Below are positions 1 to 13,300 of a DNA stretch of 64,000 nucleotides, piece by piece. Numbering within the stretch: position 1 is the stretch's first letter; each line of letters opens with the position of its first letter. Below the pieces are notes generated by a model. That model saw only the letters and a program-made list of their open reading frames with translations, was not told the DNA's origin and made no database searches. A program made the translations under genes and the position numbers. Source of the stretch: Mesaphorura yosii (taxonomy: Eukaryota; Arthropoda; Collembola; Poduromorpha; Tullbergiidae); assembly GCA_009869945.1 (NCBI GenBank), contig WIXG01000090.1:1-64000 (forward strand). Direction: 5' to 3'.

Positions 1-1411
1 TCGTGAGAAGAATCAACTGTAAGATGATGCAAATCGCTTGATACAATTCCACAGAAATAAACGAAGTCATATCAATGAAATTATATTACTTTCAAATACA
101 GAGCTCCCACCAATCTTCCGGCTCCCAACCCTGAATCTCGTCAGTCAAACGAAACTTCCGACGACTGGCGGTCATGTATCACAATCGAATGCTGCTATCC
201 CGTGCAATCTCTCGCCTTTGGCAGTGGAGTTCCTATTAAACAGCTCCTGCATGAAGGTCAATCAGCAAAGTACTCTGAACAAGCCAATGACAGCAATGAA
301 ATGGAGCAGGAGTCCCGACGCCACAAGTCGTACTGGACTCGGTTCGACTTCAAGAAAGACATCATTCTCGCAACGGGACACACAAACGGAAGAATCTGCA
401 TCTGGTGCGTCAAGACCGGCAAGCTTCTTTTGGAGCTCATGGACCACAAGCTGGCCATCAGAGATTTGTCGTTCGCTCCCGACGGCTCTCTGCGGCTGAT
501 TTCGGCCTCTTTGGACAAAACGCTCAAGGCTTGGGATTTGAGAGATGATGGCAACATGTTTCATACATTTCATGCACACCGGGACGCAGTCATGTGGTGC
601 TGCTGGTCTCCGAATGCTCTGCTCATGGCTTCGTCGGGCTCCGACAAGCAGGTTTGTATCTGGGACATGAAGACGTACAAACTTTACCAGACCCTCACCG
701 GCCACGTGCATGAAGTCGTGAGCTGCTCCTTCAGTCCTGACGGCGCTGTGCTCGCAACTGCATCGTGGGACAGTCAAGTGATTCTCTGGGATCCGTATCT
801 GGGAACAATTCTCTACAAGCTGTACCATCTTCACCCACCTCCAAAGATGATCTACGCCAGCGGAGCAAACAGTGCGTGGGTTCGGTGTGTGAGCTATGCA
901 AAGAACGGAATGAACCTCGTAACTATATCTGACGATCAGTAAGTACTAAAGCCAATGAACCCCGTCACCCCGTCATTCCAATGTGCAATGTGCAATGTGT
1001 GTGTCCGCCAATGTGCCCCGTCATGTCTCACGTCTAATCCAATTCTTCAATCATTTCTTTGCAGTCTGATCCGATTCTGGAACCTGATGGGAGATGTCGA
1101 TCCGCAGGGAATTGCGGTTGAAGACGACCAGAGTCTCAGTTGCGTGTACTCTCCATCTGGTCGCTGTGTGGCTATCGGGTGAGTTCTAATAACCACGCAG
1201 TAAGATTCTTTGATAATGATATGCCCAATTTTATATCCTTAGGACTGCTCAATTTAAAGTATCCTTCTACACGACTCCGCTCCAAGTGCCCAACCTGCTT
1301 CATCTCTCTCGCATGGCAATCCGCAGTCGACTGACGTCTCCAGACGTGGACACCCTGGAAATTCCATCCTCTCTCAAGCAGTGTCTAAAATACGAAATCT
1401 GGAACTTATAA
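1..1411 (+). CDS. WD-repeat and SOCS-box protein (WSB1/WSB2 type), 5'-truncated
   Basis: Substrate-recognition subunit of a Cullin-RING E3 ubiquitin ligase, by family knowledge: the WD40 propeller binds the substrate and the SOCS box binds Elongin B/C. Proposed exons are 1-18 (tentative), 102-938, 1065-1178 and 1243-1411, with GT-AG introns and continuous frame. The sequence shows several WD repeats with typical endings (GRICIWCVKTGK, KTLKAWDLRD, KQVCIWDMKT, SQVILWDPYLG, HLIRFWNL). The C-terminus QVPNLLHLSRMAIRSRL then PSSLKQCLKYEIWNL matches the WSB SOCS box. The gene starts left of the window; no initiator ATG is visible, and the reading frame before the WD domain (about 120-200) is poorly conserved. 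The identification is strong, but WSB1 and WSB2 cannot be separated here. Confidence 0.88.
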
Positions 1412-1567
1412 ACAATAGGATCCTACTCCTCAAACTGAGCCTAGCGTATAAGTGCAATACTGAATCGCCTGTATAAAGACTGCTTTCAATTAATGAACCT
1501 AATTTTATTCTATGCCAACTATTGTAATATCGTAACCGCAATTAGCAATATTTTTTTAGTTTCTTGA

Positions 1568-1573
1568 AATAAA
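1568..1573 (+). terminator. Poly(A) signal of the WSB-type gene
   Basis: AATAAA hexamer 157 nt after the TAA stop at 1409-1411, in AT-rich sequence with no competing gene. It probably ends the WSB transcript. Confidence 0.5.
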
Positions 1574-2119
1574 TACGTTTCGGCTATTTTCTTTAAGGGC
1601 GTGTTTCATTTTCTTCGGCTTCATTTTCTCTGAACAATAGTACAAAGCGGCGAAATTAACAAACACAAACGATTAATAGACAAACATAAAATTAGGCCAG
1701 CTTTTTATGTTAATCGTTTAGAGTTGCGAATTGTTCGAATGGAGGACAGTATCTTATGACTAGCTCAAAAAGAAACGCCGAAAGCTGCCATTAATCAAAT
1801 GGACCAATTCAGCTTTGCCTCAATTCGATTCTAACTTCTTGTTTGTCGAGAGAAGCAGCAGCAAAGCTTTGCTGATATTTCCAGCCACGGAGCACCGCCT
1901 TTGCATGTCAGGTGTGAGTCAAGCACAGAGCTTCAGGGAAGTAATTGTTGAATTGTATCTTGTTCGAAGCTGGACGGATTTTCTGGCATCAGGCATCTAC
2001 TACAAGTAAGTTGTTTCCAGAAGACTCCAAATGTGGCAAGATTTAGTAATCCCAAAAACCTGAGTTAAATTGAACTGTTAGTGAAATCTTACCTCGTGAC
2101 CTCTTGCTCTATTTCACGT
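1574..2119. other. Intergenic, no gene recognised
   Basis: AT-rich sequence after the WSB poly(A) signal. Short open frames here have no recognisable motif and no splice support. Confidence 0.6.
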
Positions 2120-3700
2120 GTTGCATGTTTTTATTTATTTTGCATCAAAACTTTTAGCAAGTGTAATTTAAAGTCGTTCTTCGTACTAGCGTTAATTAAT
2201 TCCAGCACTTTCAGATGCGAGAGGTTGCCCAGGTGACGCGAATTGTGGTTCAAAGTTTCGAATCCAACCAGCGACACATGTTTCAGGTTTCCAAGAAGAG
2301 AGATAAAATGTTGAATAGTGTGGCTTGAGGATCCAATCTTCCATTTTCCACCAAATGTATGCTGCCATATCTCAGCTTCAGTCGATTCGATGGAGAACAA
2401 TTCTTGAGCCGGCACATTTGATCTGGTGCAAATATGGCGAAAGGATCATCTAAGCAGAAATCAGTGACCCGGAGCTGTTTGTAATGAACGGACCGGGTTG
2501 GGAGAGCACAAGGTTTTGTTGGTGGAAGTCATGAGAATACCATGTGAAATGTTAAAGGTTGTACTTTGATTCATCAAAACGAAAGGGGCTTCTGAGTTCG
2601 CGGTGTAGTGGAGCCATGCCTGAAGTACGGACGAAATTGGATTCCAGCTGAATATTTTCCAACAAAGTCGAAAGACCATCGAAATTGATTGGTGTACTCA
2701 GTCTTGAGTTCATCGGCTTTCCCTTCGAATGGTTACGAATCAGAATGGAAGCCTTACGTAAAGTTTTCTCATGTCACACCAAAAAGTTGACTTGTTCCTC
2801 CATGATCATGAACATGTTCTCTATGCAGACAAATTCAGAGTTCGCAATACGACCTCATTGAATCGTGCAAATGTCATTCACCGTAACTGTAGCATGAAGT
2901 GTACGTTTAACACCATTTGTCTCCAGTTTTGAACTGTGTGATTCATCAAGCCATTGCTTTTGACAGAGACTCCGACCGGACATAATCAGCGCCTTCAAAT
3001 ACGGAAGAGACAATTTACATAGCCGACATCCTAAAGTCACATGTTCAGAAGCGTCAACTGGTTCAGCGTCAATTTTTTATGACTTGTTAAAGCTGCCATC
3101 ACAGTTTTAAAGTTGTAAGTCTTGTGAGTCGGTATAGAACAGTCGAATGTTAATGTCTGAACCGGGAGTGGGTACTTGGAACGCACGCCTCTTTTTGGGG
3201 AATGCAGCCTTGAAACCAACACTTGCTGACTCTAAAATTTTCGATGAAATTGGTAGAGTCGATGGGAACCTTCTTCATGTCGCCGTTTGGCATTGATGAA
3301 GCTTCCGGTTGTGATCGTCGTAGTCGCTGACCACCCCAAACCGATAGATACCTACTATATTTATCTGAGCTTTTGTGAACCCTGAGATCCATTCCTCCAC
3401 TGATGTAAGCAAGCCAATGATAATTGACGTAACTGCATGGGTTCCAAATCTTCCTGAGGTAAGATAACGGACACTGTGTGTAGAAGCTGAAAATGCATTC
3501 CACTCAGAATGAACTATTCGCGGTCCCCGATAGCAATGCCAAATGAGAAATGAATTTTACTAACCACATTCGACAAATAACCAAATGCTGTGCCTCCTGG
3601 GACCGAAAATGCAGTTTCTTGGAATTCGACTGGTTTAATTGACGCATCCAGACATTCGCTGGGCGGTGGCATATTGCTTATTGCTTCCAACTTTTAGGAC
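2120..3700 (-). pseudogene. Decayed leucine-rich repeat / F-box-like remnant
   Basis: Reading on the minus strand, several frames carry leucine-rich-repeat-like segments in the correct order. At about 3222-3037 there is PVQTLTFDCSIPTHKTYNF and then KTVMAALTSHKKLTLNQL. At 3040-2855, in a shifted frame, VTLGCRLCKLSLPYLKALIM. At 2415-2131, LGNLKHVSLVGFETLN followed by LGNLSHLKVLELINAST. Frame changes and stops separate them, and I could not join them with GT-AG introns. This looks like an inactivated member of an F-box/LRR-type family, or a gene whose introns I failed to find. No F-box is clearly visible, so the family name is inference. Confidence 0.4.
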
Positions 3701-3719
3701 ATGAGTTTTCGCCCAAATA

Positions 3720-4333
3720 ATTGAAGTCAAAATGATTGAATAGAAGGTTGCAGATTTTGCTTTATGTTAAAAAAAATTGTACAAATATTGAAGCGGACCA
3801 AATGATCGGAAGACTGTCCAAGGTACTTCGAGCAGACAAGCAACAAGCTCAAGAAGCCTTTTCGTCGATTGCCCGAATTCAAGCAGATCGATCGAATGGC
3901 AATTGTTTAAATTAATCACCCAAGAACGTGCTCAATTATCACGGCTCAATGATCAATTTATCAATGAATAATTTATTACCTGTTGCAAAACAAAAATATA
4001 TACTGACATTTGATTGTATCACGAGGTGATCTAGACTTTCTAAATTTAATTAGCAATAATAAGATCAAAAGTTTCTGCGTTGCGAAAATCACAGGCAACA
4101 AATAGGCAGTGCCACATGTTAGGGCATCATGTTTGCACAGATGGGATAAAAAAGTTAATTCATAATACATAAATTAATTATAAGAAGATCACTGCATCTT
4201 TGCACGACGAGGAAAATCTTCTCACATTCTCACATCTCAAATACACTGAAAAAACACAATTTAGTATATTAGACACTGGTTCGTGTCGGTATTGAATCGG
4301 AGATTGGTTACTTAAAAGCAATGGATAGAACCT
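3720..4333. other. Intergenic, AT-rich
   Basis: Between the LRR remnant and the 3' end of the giant minus-strand gene. No coding potential or repeat structure was seen. Confidence 0.5.
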
Positions 4334-4339
4334 TTTATT
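4334..4339 (-). terminator. Poly(A) hexamer overlapping the stop of the giant gene
   Basis: Minus-strand AATAAA contains the TAA stop (4337-4335). If used, the 3'UTR would be only about 10-30 nt. No other hexamer was noted in the next 200 nt. Confidence 0.35.
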
Positions 4340-7300
4340 CTGCGAACGGTTTTCTGCAGAGATGAATCATCTTCCCTACATGTGAGTCGCCTGAAAAATT
4401 CCCGAATCTCGTGCGAATGATTTCACGGATTAACGCCTCAGGATTTTCTTGAAACTGGCATTGCACTATGCCCACACGCGCTCTGTAATCTGGCTTAACG
4501 AAGAAACCATCCTGAATGCCTCCTTCTTCATAAACCTTTCTCTCCGCCTCATTTCTGTCTTGTAGGCAAAACCCGACGATCTGGCAATATTCGTCTTGTT
4601 CCTCCTTGCAGCTGAAGTATGATGATCCCGAAAATAGTAGGAGGCTGGCGTTCATGTTTGATGTTAAAGCGTTGCATTTTGCTAACAATGGCACTGGAAC
4701 CAGCAGTCGTGCGTTGTTGCAAAGGGTGTCCTGTTCCGGCGACAGACGAGATGCGTACATGTGCAAGAAGACCTTCGCCATTCCAGTGCGAATAAAATTG
4801 ATAAAGTAGTTGGCCTCGAACGGACTTATCAGAAGGACGGCGCTTCTTCTGTCCTTGTTCCTTTGGTCCAGTAAATAGTCCCCTTCATCTGGAGCGAGAG
4901 AGCAAAACCACTGCACGGGCCGAAGAACATCAGACTTCAACTCCGACTTGATGACATTCTGAAATTCGTGAGTGGCGTAGATGTGCTGGCCCCAAGTGTC
5001 CACTTTGCACAGCTTCCACAGTGTCGTTCTGTAAAGCGCCAACGGAAGCTTGACGGCCCAGGTCTCAATCCCGTGTAGGTCTCCATTCACTACAAAGTTT
5101 TCGACGGACGGATGGATCGAGTGTGGATTCGGTCTGTACTTGGGTGGCAACTCTTTTTCTTGCTCCGCTTCAAGTTCATGTTCGAGCTCTCGCTCCTGCT
5201 CCTCGTCTGTCGTTTGAGATGATCGAAACTTGTCGGCCACGTAATTGGACGTATGATTGACAACTGCTTCTCCAAACGCAGACACGATCCCCTCAACGTT
5301 GTGTTTAATTTCTTTTCCTGATTTCTTCAGTCGCTTCTCCATTTCCCGTTTCACGCGTTTTAACATGAATTGGACCAGCACGGGAAAAGGCTGGAAGGAC
5401 TTCACTTCGCCATACATTATTCTCAGATCGGTCGTTTCCTTCAATGAACAGCTGTCAGCCAAGAGCTTGAGATCAAAATCAGTCTTCTTGCTGCAGTTGA
5501 ACAAGTAATGAGACGAGAGCTTTTGAGCTTGGTACACTCCGGCATTGGCCCAATGCATGAATCTGAACAACAATTAAAGATAATAAACAATAAAGTCTCT
5601 ACACTGATACTAAAATGACATAAAAAGCAATCGTACAACTCACCCGTCCTCAATAGCTGCTCTGCTATTCTCAATGGTCCATTGGAGGACTTCCTTCGAC
5701 CCAATGGTGGCATGGTCTTCAGGAAGAACCATTTCCTTGATTGCACTATCGACCTCACTTGACGCCCAGAAGACGACGGTGTGCCCATGACCAAGTTTTC
5801 TCATCCGCATGCAGCCTTGGACCAGCTTGTCCTTTGTAACTCCTTTACCCAATGTCACGCATCCCTTGGAAGAGGGTGGGATTTTCAGGTCTGTGCCGCG
5901 TGTGTGGACATCATCCAGATAGATTATACACCGGTCAAGCCGAGTCCGATACGTGGACAATTCCAATGAAACAGGTCGTCTTAATGTCCTATCCGCGACT
6001 ACAAGCTTGTTTGAGACATCAAAGTAAACGGCTGCGTCAATGTAGTCTTCATCTTCAAGCTCAAGCCATACTTGTGCAACCTGCTCGTTGTTCAGCTCAA
6101 GCATTAACGCTCCAACGTCCAGCAAAATCCGAATCCTCTCAACCACCAGCTTCTCCAGAATGCCCTTCCCACTCAGCCCAGCCTCCAGTGCCTCATATTT
6201 GTTGTTATCAGATTTGAGCAAATTCCTCAACACCGAACCGTTCGTGCCCAGGAGTTCAGGCAAGTCATTCTGTGCGATGGTCTTTGGAAGCAGTAGTTTC
6301 GACTCGTTCGTCCCACTGAATCCTGTAGTAGGCTTTGCTGTTTCGGCACACAAGTCCCACGGAGAGCAGCCAATTTTCCAAGCAAACTGTTAAATTAAAT
6401 TAAAGCATGTTTTAAATGTTTAAGTTTGAAGCATGTTTGTTTTAGCAGCGAAGAATTGAGTAGATTTAAGTGTAGAATACCTGCTTTGATTCTTGTGGAA
6501 ATACGACGTGAGACAACCAAAAATCGATGGTTGCCGTGTTGAATCTGAAGACTGGGAAGAGAATTTGTGTTCGCTGGTAAAAATCCTTCAAATTCACTCC
6601 AGAGAGCATTTTGATGGCCTCAAATCCTTCCAAGGTGTCAGGGACCGAAGATATCCACAAATTATACTCGGCATTCGGATCTGGTTGCTTGAAAAGTAGC
6701 ATGAAACTCTGGTAAATTTCATCGTCGGACAATCCAGAGTAGTAGTAGCTCAGTTGCGTTAAGATAATTGCAATGTCTGGGTGGCCAAATTCTGTTCTCT
6801 CTGCGGCGACGTCTTTAGCTCGGAATGGAACAGCAACGCGACGGTATCCGGAAGGATTGACTCCATAGTTGACTCTCCATCGCTTGGTCAGTGCCGTGTT
6901 TAACACACCACAAGCCAGAAGACCTCTCAGAATCAGGAGAATTTCCCGATGAACTTCCAGAGGAAAATATTCGAATGTCTTGTTGATGGTTTCCCTATCT
7001 ACAATCGGATTCGTCAAGAATTTCATCACTGTTCCCCTTTTGATTGCACGAAGAACTGGGATTCGGATGCCTGTGTATCCATTGATGACATCCTCAGCCA
7101 AGCGAGTGCAAAGTTTCTCACTGCAGTCGGACTTCAAGAGTCGACAAAAGGGATACTGTGGTTCCGGACGCTCAGTTAGTTCGATGCTATTCGCAAACTT
7201 CCACTTTATGGCACGCAGATGTTCAGGAACTAACTTAAGCAGCTTCTGCAGGACCACCCATCGAGTTGAGCCTCCACTTATCGACTGTTGTTTCCCAATC

Positions 7301-10300
7301 GTGTAGATGAGCTGATACTTGACATGCAGAATCTCATCGGACTCGTCAAGCACATCACGGGTGTGAGTTACGAGCCAGTGCTGCACGTGAAGGAATTCTT
7401 TCCCATCAGCATAGTTCTCCGCTCCACATTTCTCGTACATTTTGAGTTGAAATGATAGTCTGTACTCCGGCAAGGTCATAACGACGCCACATTTCGCCAT
7501 GCACTCCCGGTACACTTCAAATATGGTGCCAACTTCTTGATGCCCAAGAGCAAAATCCCGACGACAAGGAAATGTGTACACCCGGCGATTCAGAAGCAGT
7601 CCGCCAAGAGTTGAAATCAACGCCTTCTGATTGATCTCGTAGAGGGACTTGAGCACGGTAACTCTGCAAAGTTGAGATCCGTTGGCAAATGACAGGATGA
7701 GTAAGGGAACAATCACGGCAGTCTTTCCTTCACCCATGTTCAGTTGCAACAGAGCATTCTTGTCTTCCACTGGATTCTCCATTCTTTCAGCCACTTTCGC
7801 CTGTACCTTCCGTATCATGACGTCCATTTCTATTTCAAACAGCAGCCAATGTGGTCGCTTGGCGGGGTTCCAGTTCTCGTGGCCGGGATTTTCTCTTTCC
7901 AATTCCAACTCACGCTGAAACTCATTTCTCTCCTTCCCTTTCTTTTCCTTGCACATGTACCGGAAGCATCGGGCCGCTCTTTGCTCCAACGTGACCAGTA
8001 CGCCATAAACTCCCAATAATTTCTTGACGTAGTTTAAGTATGGATCTTGAAACCTCTTGCATATGAAAGGAAGCATTGTTAGAGGAGTCACTCTGGGAAA
8101 CAGCTCTGCACTAATCAAAGCCTTTGTGACGTTGTCGCATTCCGTTCCAATCGGCTTTACGAGGCCTTTGATTCTCTCCCACATTTCATTTGCTTTCACT
8201 CGATTGGCTTTTAGACTTTCTGCCCACTCGTGTGGCTGCTGTCCAGTGTTGTAGATATTAAGAGACTGCTGGGTTCGGGTTCGTTTCATTGATCTCCAGC
8301 TCTCTCTCAATTCCGTCATGTAAGTGCCCAAAATAGGGCAATCTGACGTTGTCTCGAGTGGGAAGTTCATGTTAATGTTTGGATTTAGGATCCTGGAGCT
8401 GGATGAGGACTCGGTGCTTGAACAGTCCATTGGTGGTATCTTTCCCTCGTTGTCGAAGAAATGGATCACCTTTTCCAGGTAATTGAAATCCAAGTGAGCA
8501 CAATCCCTCCTCATGAGAATATCCGTCAGATTTATGGTTAGTACTTCTCGCTTGAAGTACTGAGAGATCGCTTGAGTGCTCGCAGGGCGAAGAAGCTGCT
8601 TCCCCATGTCCTTAATCTCGTACTGTTTGTCCTTGGAGGGTTTCAATGACTCAACTCTTGCTTCAATTTCTTGGAGAAAACTGCGCAGCTCCATGTTATT
8701 GTACCAGTTCTTCAGCGTAGCATTGACGTTCTTCTTTGCGTCTTCTATAACAATAATATCTGTTGATTCAGACTCTCGATCAAAGCTGGGAACCTTCTCG
8801 CAGTTGCGTGTTGGCCAAAACAGTTGAAGGTCTCTCGCCAGAGTAGTGATTTCTTGTTCAATTGCATCATCATAATCTGGACGCATTCGCTCGATGAATT
8901 CGTTTAAGTTCTCGCCCTCCTTCATCTGAATCGCACGAGCATCCATATACTGGGCCCACGGCAGGGCACATGCCCTCAGAACGTCTCTGATCACTTCGGA
9001 ATCAAAATCGCATTCGTTTGTGACAAAATACTCGATATGGGGCGGCGGATTTTTATTTTGGAATTCGTCCGGGTTTACTGCAATGGAGTGAAGGAAGAGC
9101 AGATGATCAAATGGAACTGGATTCTCCACACGGAATGCCAGCATTGTTAGCATATGGGCCCACTCTATTTGCATTCCCACACGCTCAACTCTCCTCGCAA
9201 AGTTGTACAGGTCGAGCCAGTTATCTCGAAACGCCAATTCTGCCCACGATCTCCAATCTTCATTTTTCTGATAGCCATATCCGTCTCCAACAAGCACGCC
9301 CTTCAAGTCTTCTTGAGTTAACAAAAGATTTTGTACGAGTTTGGTCGCTGTGCTTGCAGGAATACACTTCCACTTTTGAGCCAGCTGGGAGATTCTGAGC
9401 GTTCGATTCATTCTTTCACCGGTAAATGTGATCTCAAAGGCAGAATTAGTTGAAATCGGCCTGACTGCGGGAGCCCTTTTCAAGTCGAATGCTTCGTCGA
9501 AGTCCGAGGAGATTCTTCCTTCTTTCGTTGACAGTCCGACTCGTTGCCAGTACGCCTTCGTGCAAAGCATGTTATCGCTGTCAAATGTAACAGATTCTTG
9601 TCTCTCTTCAGCAGTCTTCCAGTCTGCGTTTGTGTTTCGTGGAAAGAGGAAATTCAGTCTCTCGCTGTCTCTCAGCAGTTTTTGCGCGATGAGTTGGAAG
9701 CCATCGTGGGAGACCTGTGGAGCGAGGGAAACCAGCCTGTCCCCAGGCATTGACACTTTCCACTTCACAGTCTCCATTGTCTTCATGATGGGAGGATAGA
9801 ACTGACGAACGGGAGCAAGCCTTGAGATGTCGTTCAACGTTGTCAAGCATTCTTCATCCAAGGGCTGACCAGTCCAGCAATGACCAGACTGCAGAATCTC
9901 GAAGGCGCGCTCAGTTCCGGTGACTTGAGTAAAAGGGTCTGGCAGCGAAGAAGAAGTGGCTGCATGAAGGAAGGCAAGAAACAACCACGCACTTTGACTC
10001 TCGCGTGCTCTGAGTTGTCTCAGTCGTTCATCAAATTCATACGCAAAGAATGCTGGAGTTCGTAATTGCTTCGTTTGAATTTCCAAGTTGTGGTTTCCCT
10101 TAATCGTAGGTTCTCCATGAGGCATCAACAGCAATGGCGGCATCTTCACCGCGCTGTTGACATTCGCGTCCTCGAGAAGCAGGCCGTTCTTCAGACCAAC
10201 GAGGGTGCCCAACATCTGCTTATCGGCAACCTTCATTCCCCGGTACTCTTTTGACATCAACACTGGGTATGGCATGCCGCTTTTTGAGCTTCTGATAGAC

Positions 10301-13300
10301 AGTTCGAATTGCAAACCCATTCGTGGAAGCTCAACAATGTGCTGCTTCTTGTCCCCATGCTTGCTGTACCAGATGTTGACGAACTTCACGTATTCAAGTC
10401 GCCGAACGATGTCAACAATCTTGGCGTACGGTGCACAGTTGAGATCGACAAGTGTTCGACGTTGAGACTCTCCCGTTGGGACCGAGACTCCCGTTTTCGG
10501 GCGAAACGCTAAATCCGCCACAAATCTGTCGTCCCCCAAATAGAGCATGTAACGTGGTTTGGTGTAATACAGCTTATAGGCCTTTGTGTCATCTCGTTTG
10601 AAGAACTCGACAACGTCCGCTTCTTTATTCCACCAATGAGAGCAACCGTCCACAAGAAGGTGAGGAATATTCCCAGCCATCATGTTTGAGGGTAAAAGTT
10701 CCAGCGTGACATTCATTGGCCTGTGTTCTGTGATAACCAGTGACTCGTTGTCCATCAAGAAGAATGAGTAGTACGAGTCGCAAAACGGGTCTCTCGTGAT
10801 GAACCGTCCCTGCTGGAATGCGTATGGCTTGACTTCGAATGATCGCATCGGGAACACTCGCTGAAACTCGGGATGATTTTCTATGGTTGAAGGTAAGTAA
10901 CTGACGGGGCATCCATTCACCAAAAAGCTTCCTCCGACGATGTCGATTTGTAGGACCATAACTTTGGAGCCGGCGACAGTCCGCGGGAACAGCTCGCAAT
11001 AATATACGTTATCCGCAGTGTTGTATGGCCTCCAGACTATGACTGATGGATCATCATCGCCCAATTCGAAATAATTTGGATCATTATTGTAAACTTCGAC
11101 GAAAGAATTGAGAACGAAGGTGCTCTCATGCAACTTCTGGTGTAGAAAAGATTCGAAATTTAATCCAGCTTCGCGGACCCGTCGCAAAAGGTTTTGAAGG
11201 GGTCTCGGAAGTTCACGGTGAGCTTCCCTTTGAGTCGAGTGCCCTGAGCCCAACAACACGCTGTTGTCATAAATGCTGGCAATGGCGAGGAGCCAAGTGA
11301 GGAGAGCGGCATGGCTGCCTAGTTTGCTGTAATGATGAGGATCCACGGAAAATGTTAGGGCGCAGCATGCGTTCACTTCAATCATTTTCAATCGAAGAGC
11401 GTCGATCTCACTTCGAGGTGCATCGAAGGTCGAAGCTTGTAGTTTTCGGATTTCTCCGGACCATTTCATGGCCATTTCTCTGCACCGATCCAACAGAAGA
11501 AAGGCAGCATTTAGAACCTCTTGGTTATTTGTCAGGGAGATCGTTCTGAGGGCAAATATGATGATAGTGAGCAGCACATAATGATCTTTCCAATTATGTG
11601 CGTGCTTCTTGCGTCGATTCTCTACCAGTTCCAAGAACTCACTGATGAACGCGTTGTTTTGGTACTCCTGGTGAGCATCTCTGTACAAATTGCCGCTGTT
11701 ATTGAATCCCGCCTCCCACAGTGTCTGCGAGATTAGACTAAATACCGATTCAGTCTTCAGAGACACCGTCATCTGTGTCAGTGCTCTATACAGATTTCTT
11801 AGTTGTAGCGGGTAGGAAGCTCTAAGTGATCCAAATTCGACAAATTCCGCCAATGACAAGTCACGGTGGCACTCATTTTGCCGAGCCAACACTTGATTGT
11901 ATGTCGTTTCTCCGCCATTTACAGCCCACTGCAAAGTGCTGTATGGTGTCTTCTTCTGAACTTTGAAGGCGCAATGCACTCGAACGTAATTCTTCTTCCC
12001 AGTTGGCTTGAGGTGTTGGAATGGCTTCGAGTTCCCAGCCAGTCTCAGGTTAAATCCGTTGTTAACGATGAAGTCGCAATCTGGGTTCGTCGCATGGTGG
12101 CATCTGTAATGGCTCTCAAGAAACAGCTTCGAGGAGCTCATGAGTGAGACCACGAAAGGTTTGTGGTGCCGATTCCGGTTGTGGCTAATCAGTTGCACGT
12201 ATGTATTCCATGGACCATACAATTCCTTCTCTTCGTCAACCGCAATGTAGCACGTGACCGAGGCCCCAAAGAGAAATAAAATATCACGGAGGCATAAAAT
12301 TGATCTCGGGACCATGAGTTCGAACATGACAGCGTCCTGGCTCTCCTCAATGATGGGCAGAGGTTTCTCGTACACGCTTACAACACATTTCTTCTCCTTC
12401 TGCACCAGCTGGCACTTCTTACAGCTTCGGCTGTGATACCGCTTCCATTCGTTGTAACTATATTCACATTCTAATGACCTGATTTCCGTCTGAAGCTTCT
12501 CACATTCCTGTCTCTTCGCGTGAACTTTTCGCAACGTTTCCGCCTGCATCATGTTACTGAGATGTAAAATGTGCTGCTTTACTTGCTGCATTTGGGCATC
12601 TTCTTTGGCATAACGCACTGAGAAGCTGTAGGGGAATGTTTGCTCCTCTTCAATCAACGAAGGGAAAATCGCCGCCTCTTCGCGTTGCTTAAAGTACTTT
12701 TCTAGCACAAATAGTTGATGCATTGTCGTTCTTCCGGGCAGGACTAAGAAGGAAGTAAATCCCAAATCAATTCCTGGTCGGTGTTCCTTTAGCATGGGAA
12801 ACTTGTCGGTCACAAGTGAGTCCCATTCTTTCACCATCTTGAGGCAGACCAAAATCATCCGGCTGAGACCAATTGGATCGTGCGTGTAGAATTTCCTGGC
12901 CAGGGTCACGTAGTCTTGGAATACGTCCCATACGTACTCAAAGTCATTCAGGGTAATAAAGTTCTCCCAACAGAAGACGTTTGATTCGAAGTCAAACAGC
13001 GTGGTGCCCAGGTGTTCCGAATCCTCGTTGCAATCGAAGAACATTTTTCTAGGGAACTTCACGTGGCCCAAACAATGTCGCTTAGGAACGTAAGGCTCAG
13101 GAACGTTGATCCTCAATACATTCTGGTATCGTGCTTTTCTACTCGATAACAAATACTCCAGGAGACCGTTGTGCCTGAGCGAGTGGCAGGTGTCCAGTTT
13201 CCCAGCGACGACAGGTACATTTGACTTAGCCATTTCCGACTTGATGAAGTCATCCCATTGACTTTTCAAACTGCCCCGAATTTTATGCAATACTTTTGCA

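Noticed and set aside
262-834. 190-codon minus-strand open frame
   Set aside because: It is the antisense shadow of the WSB WD-repeat exon, whose plus-strand motifs are unmistakable.
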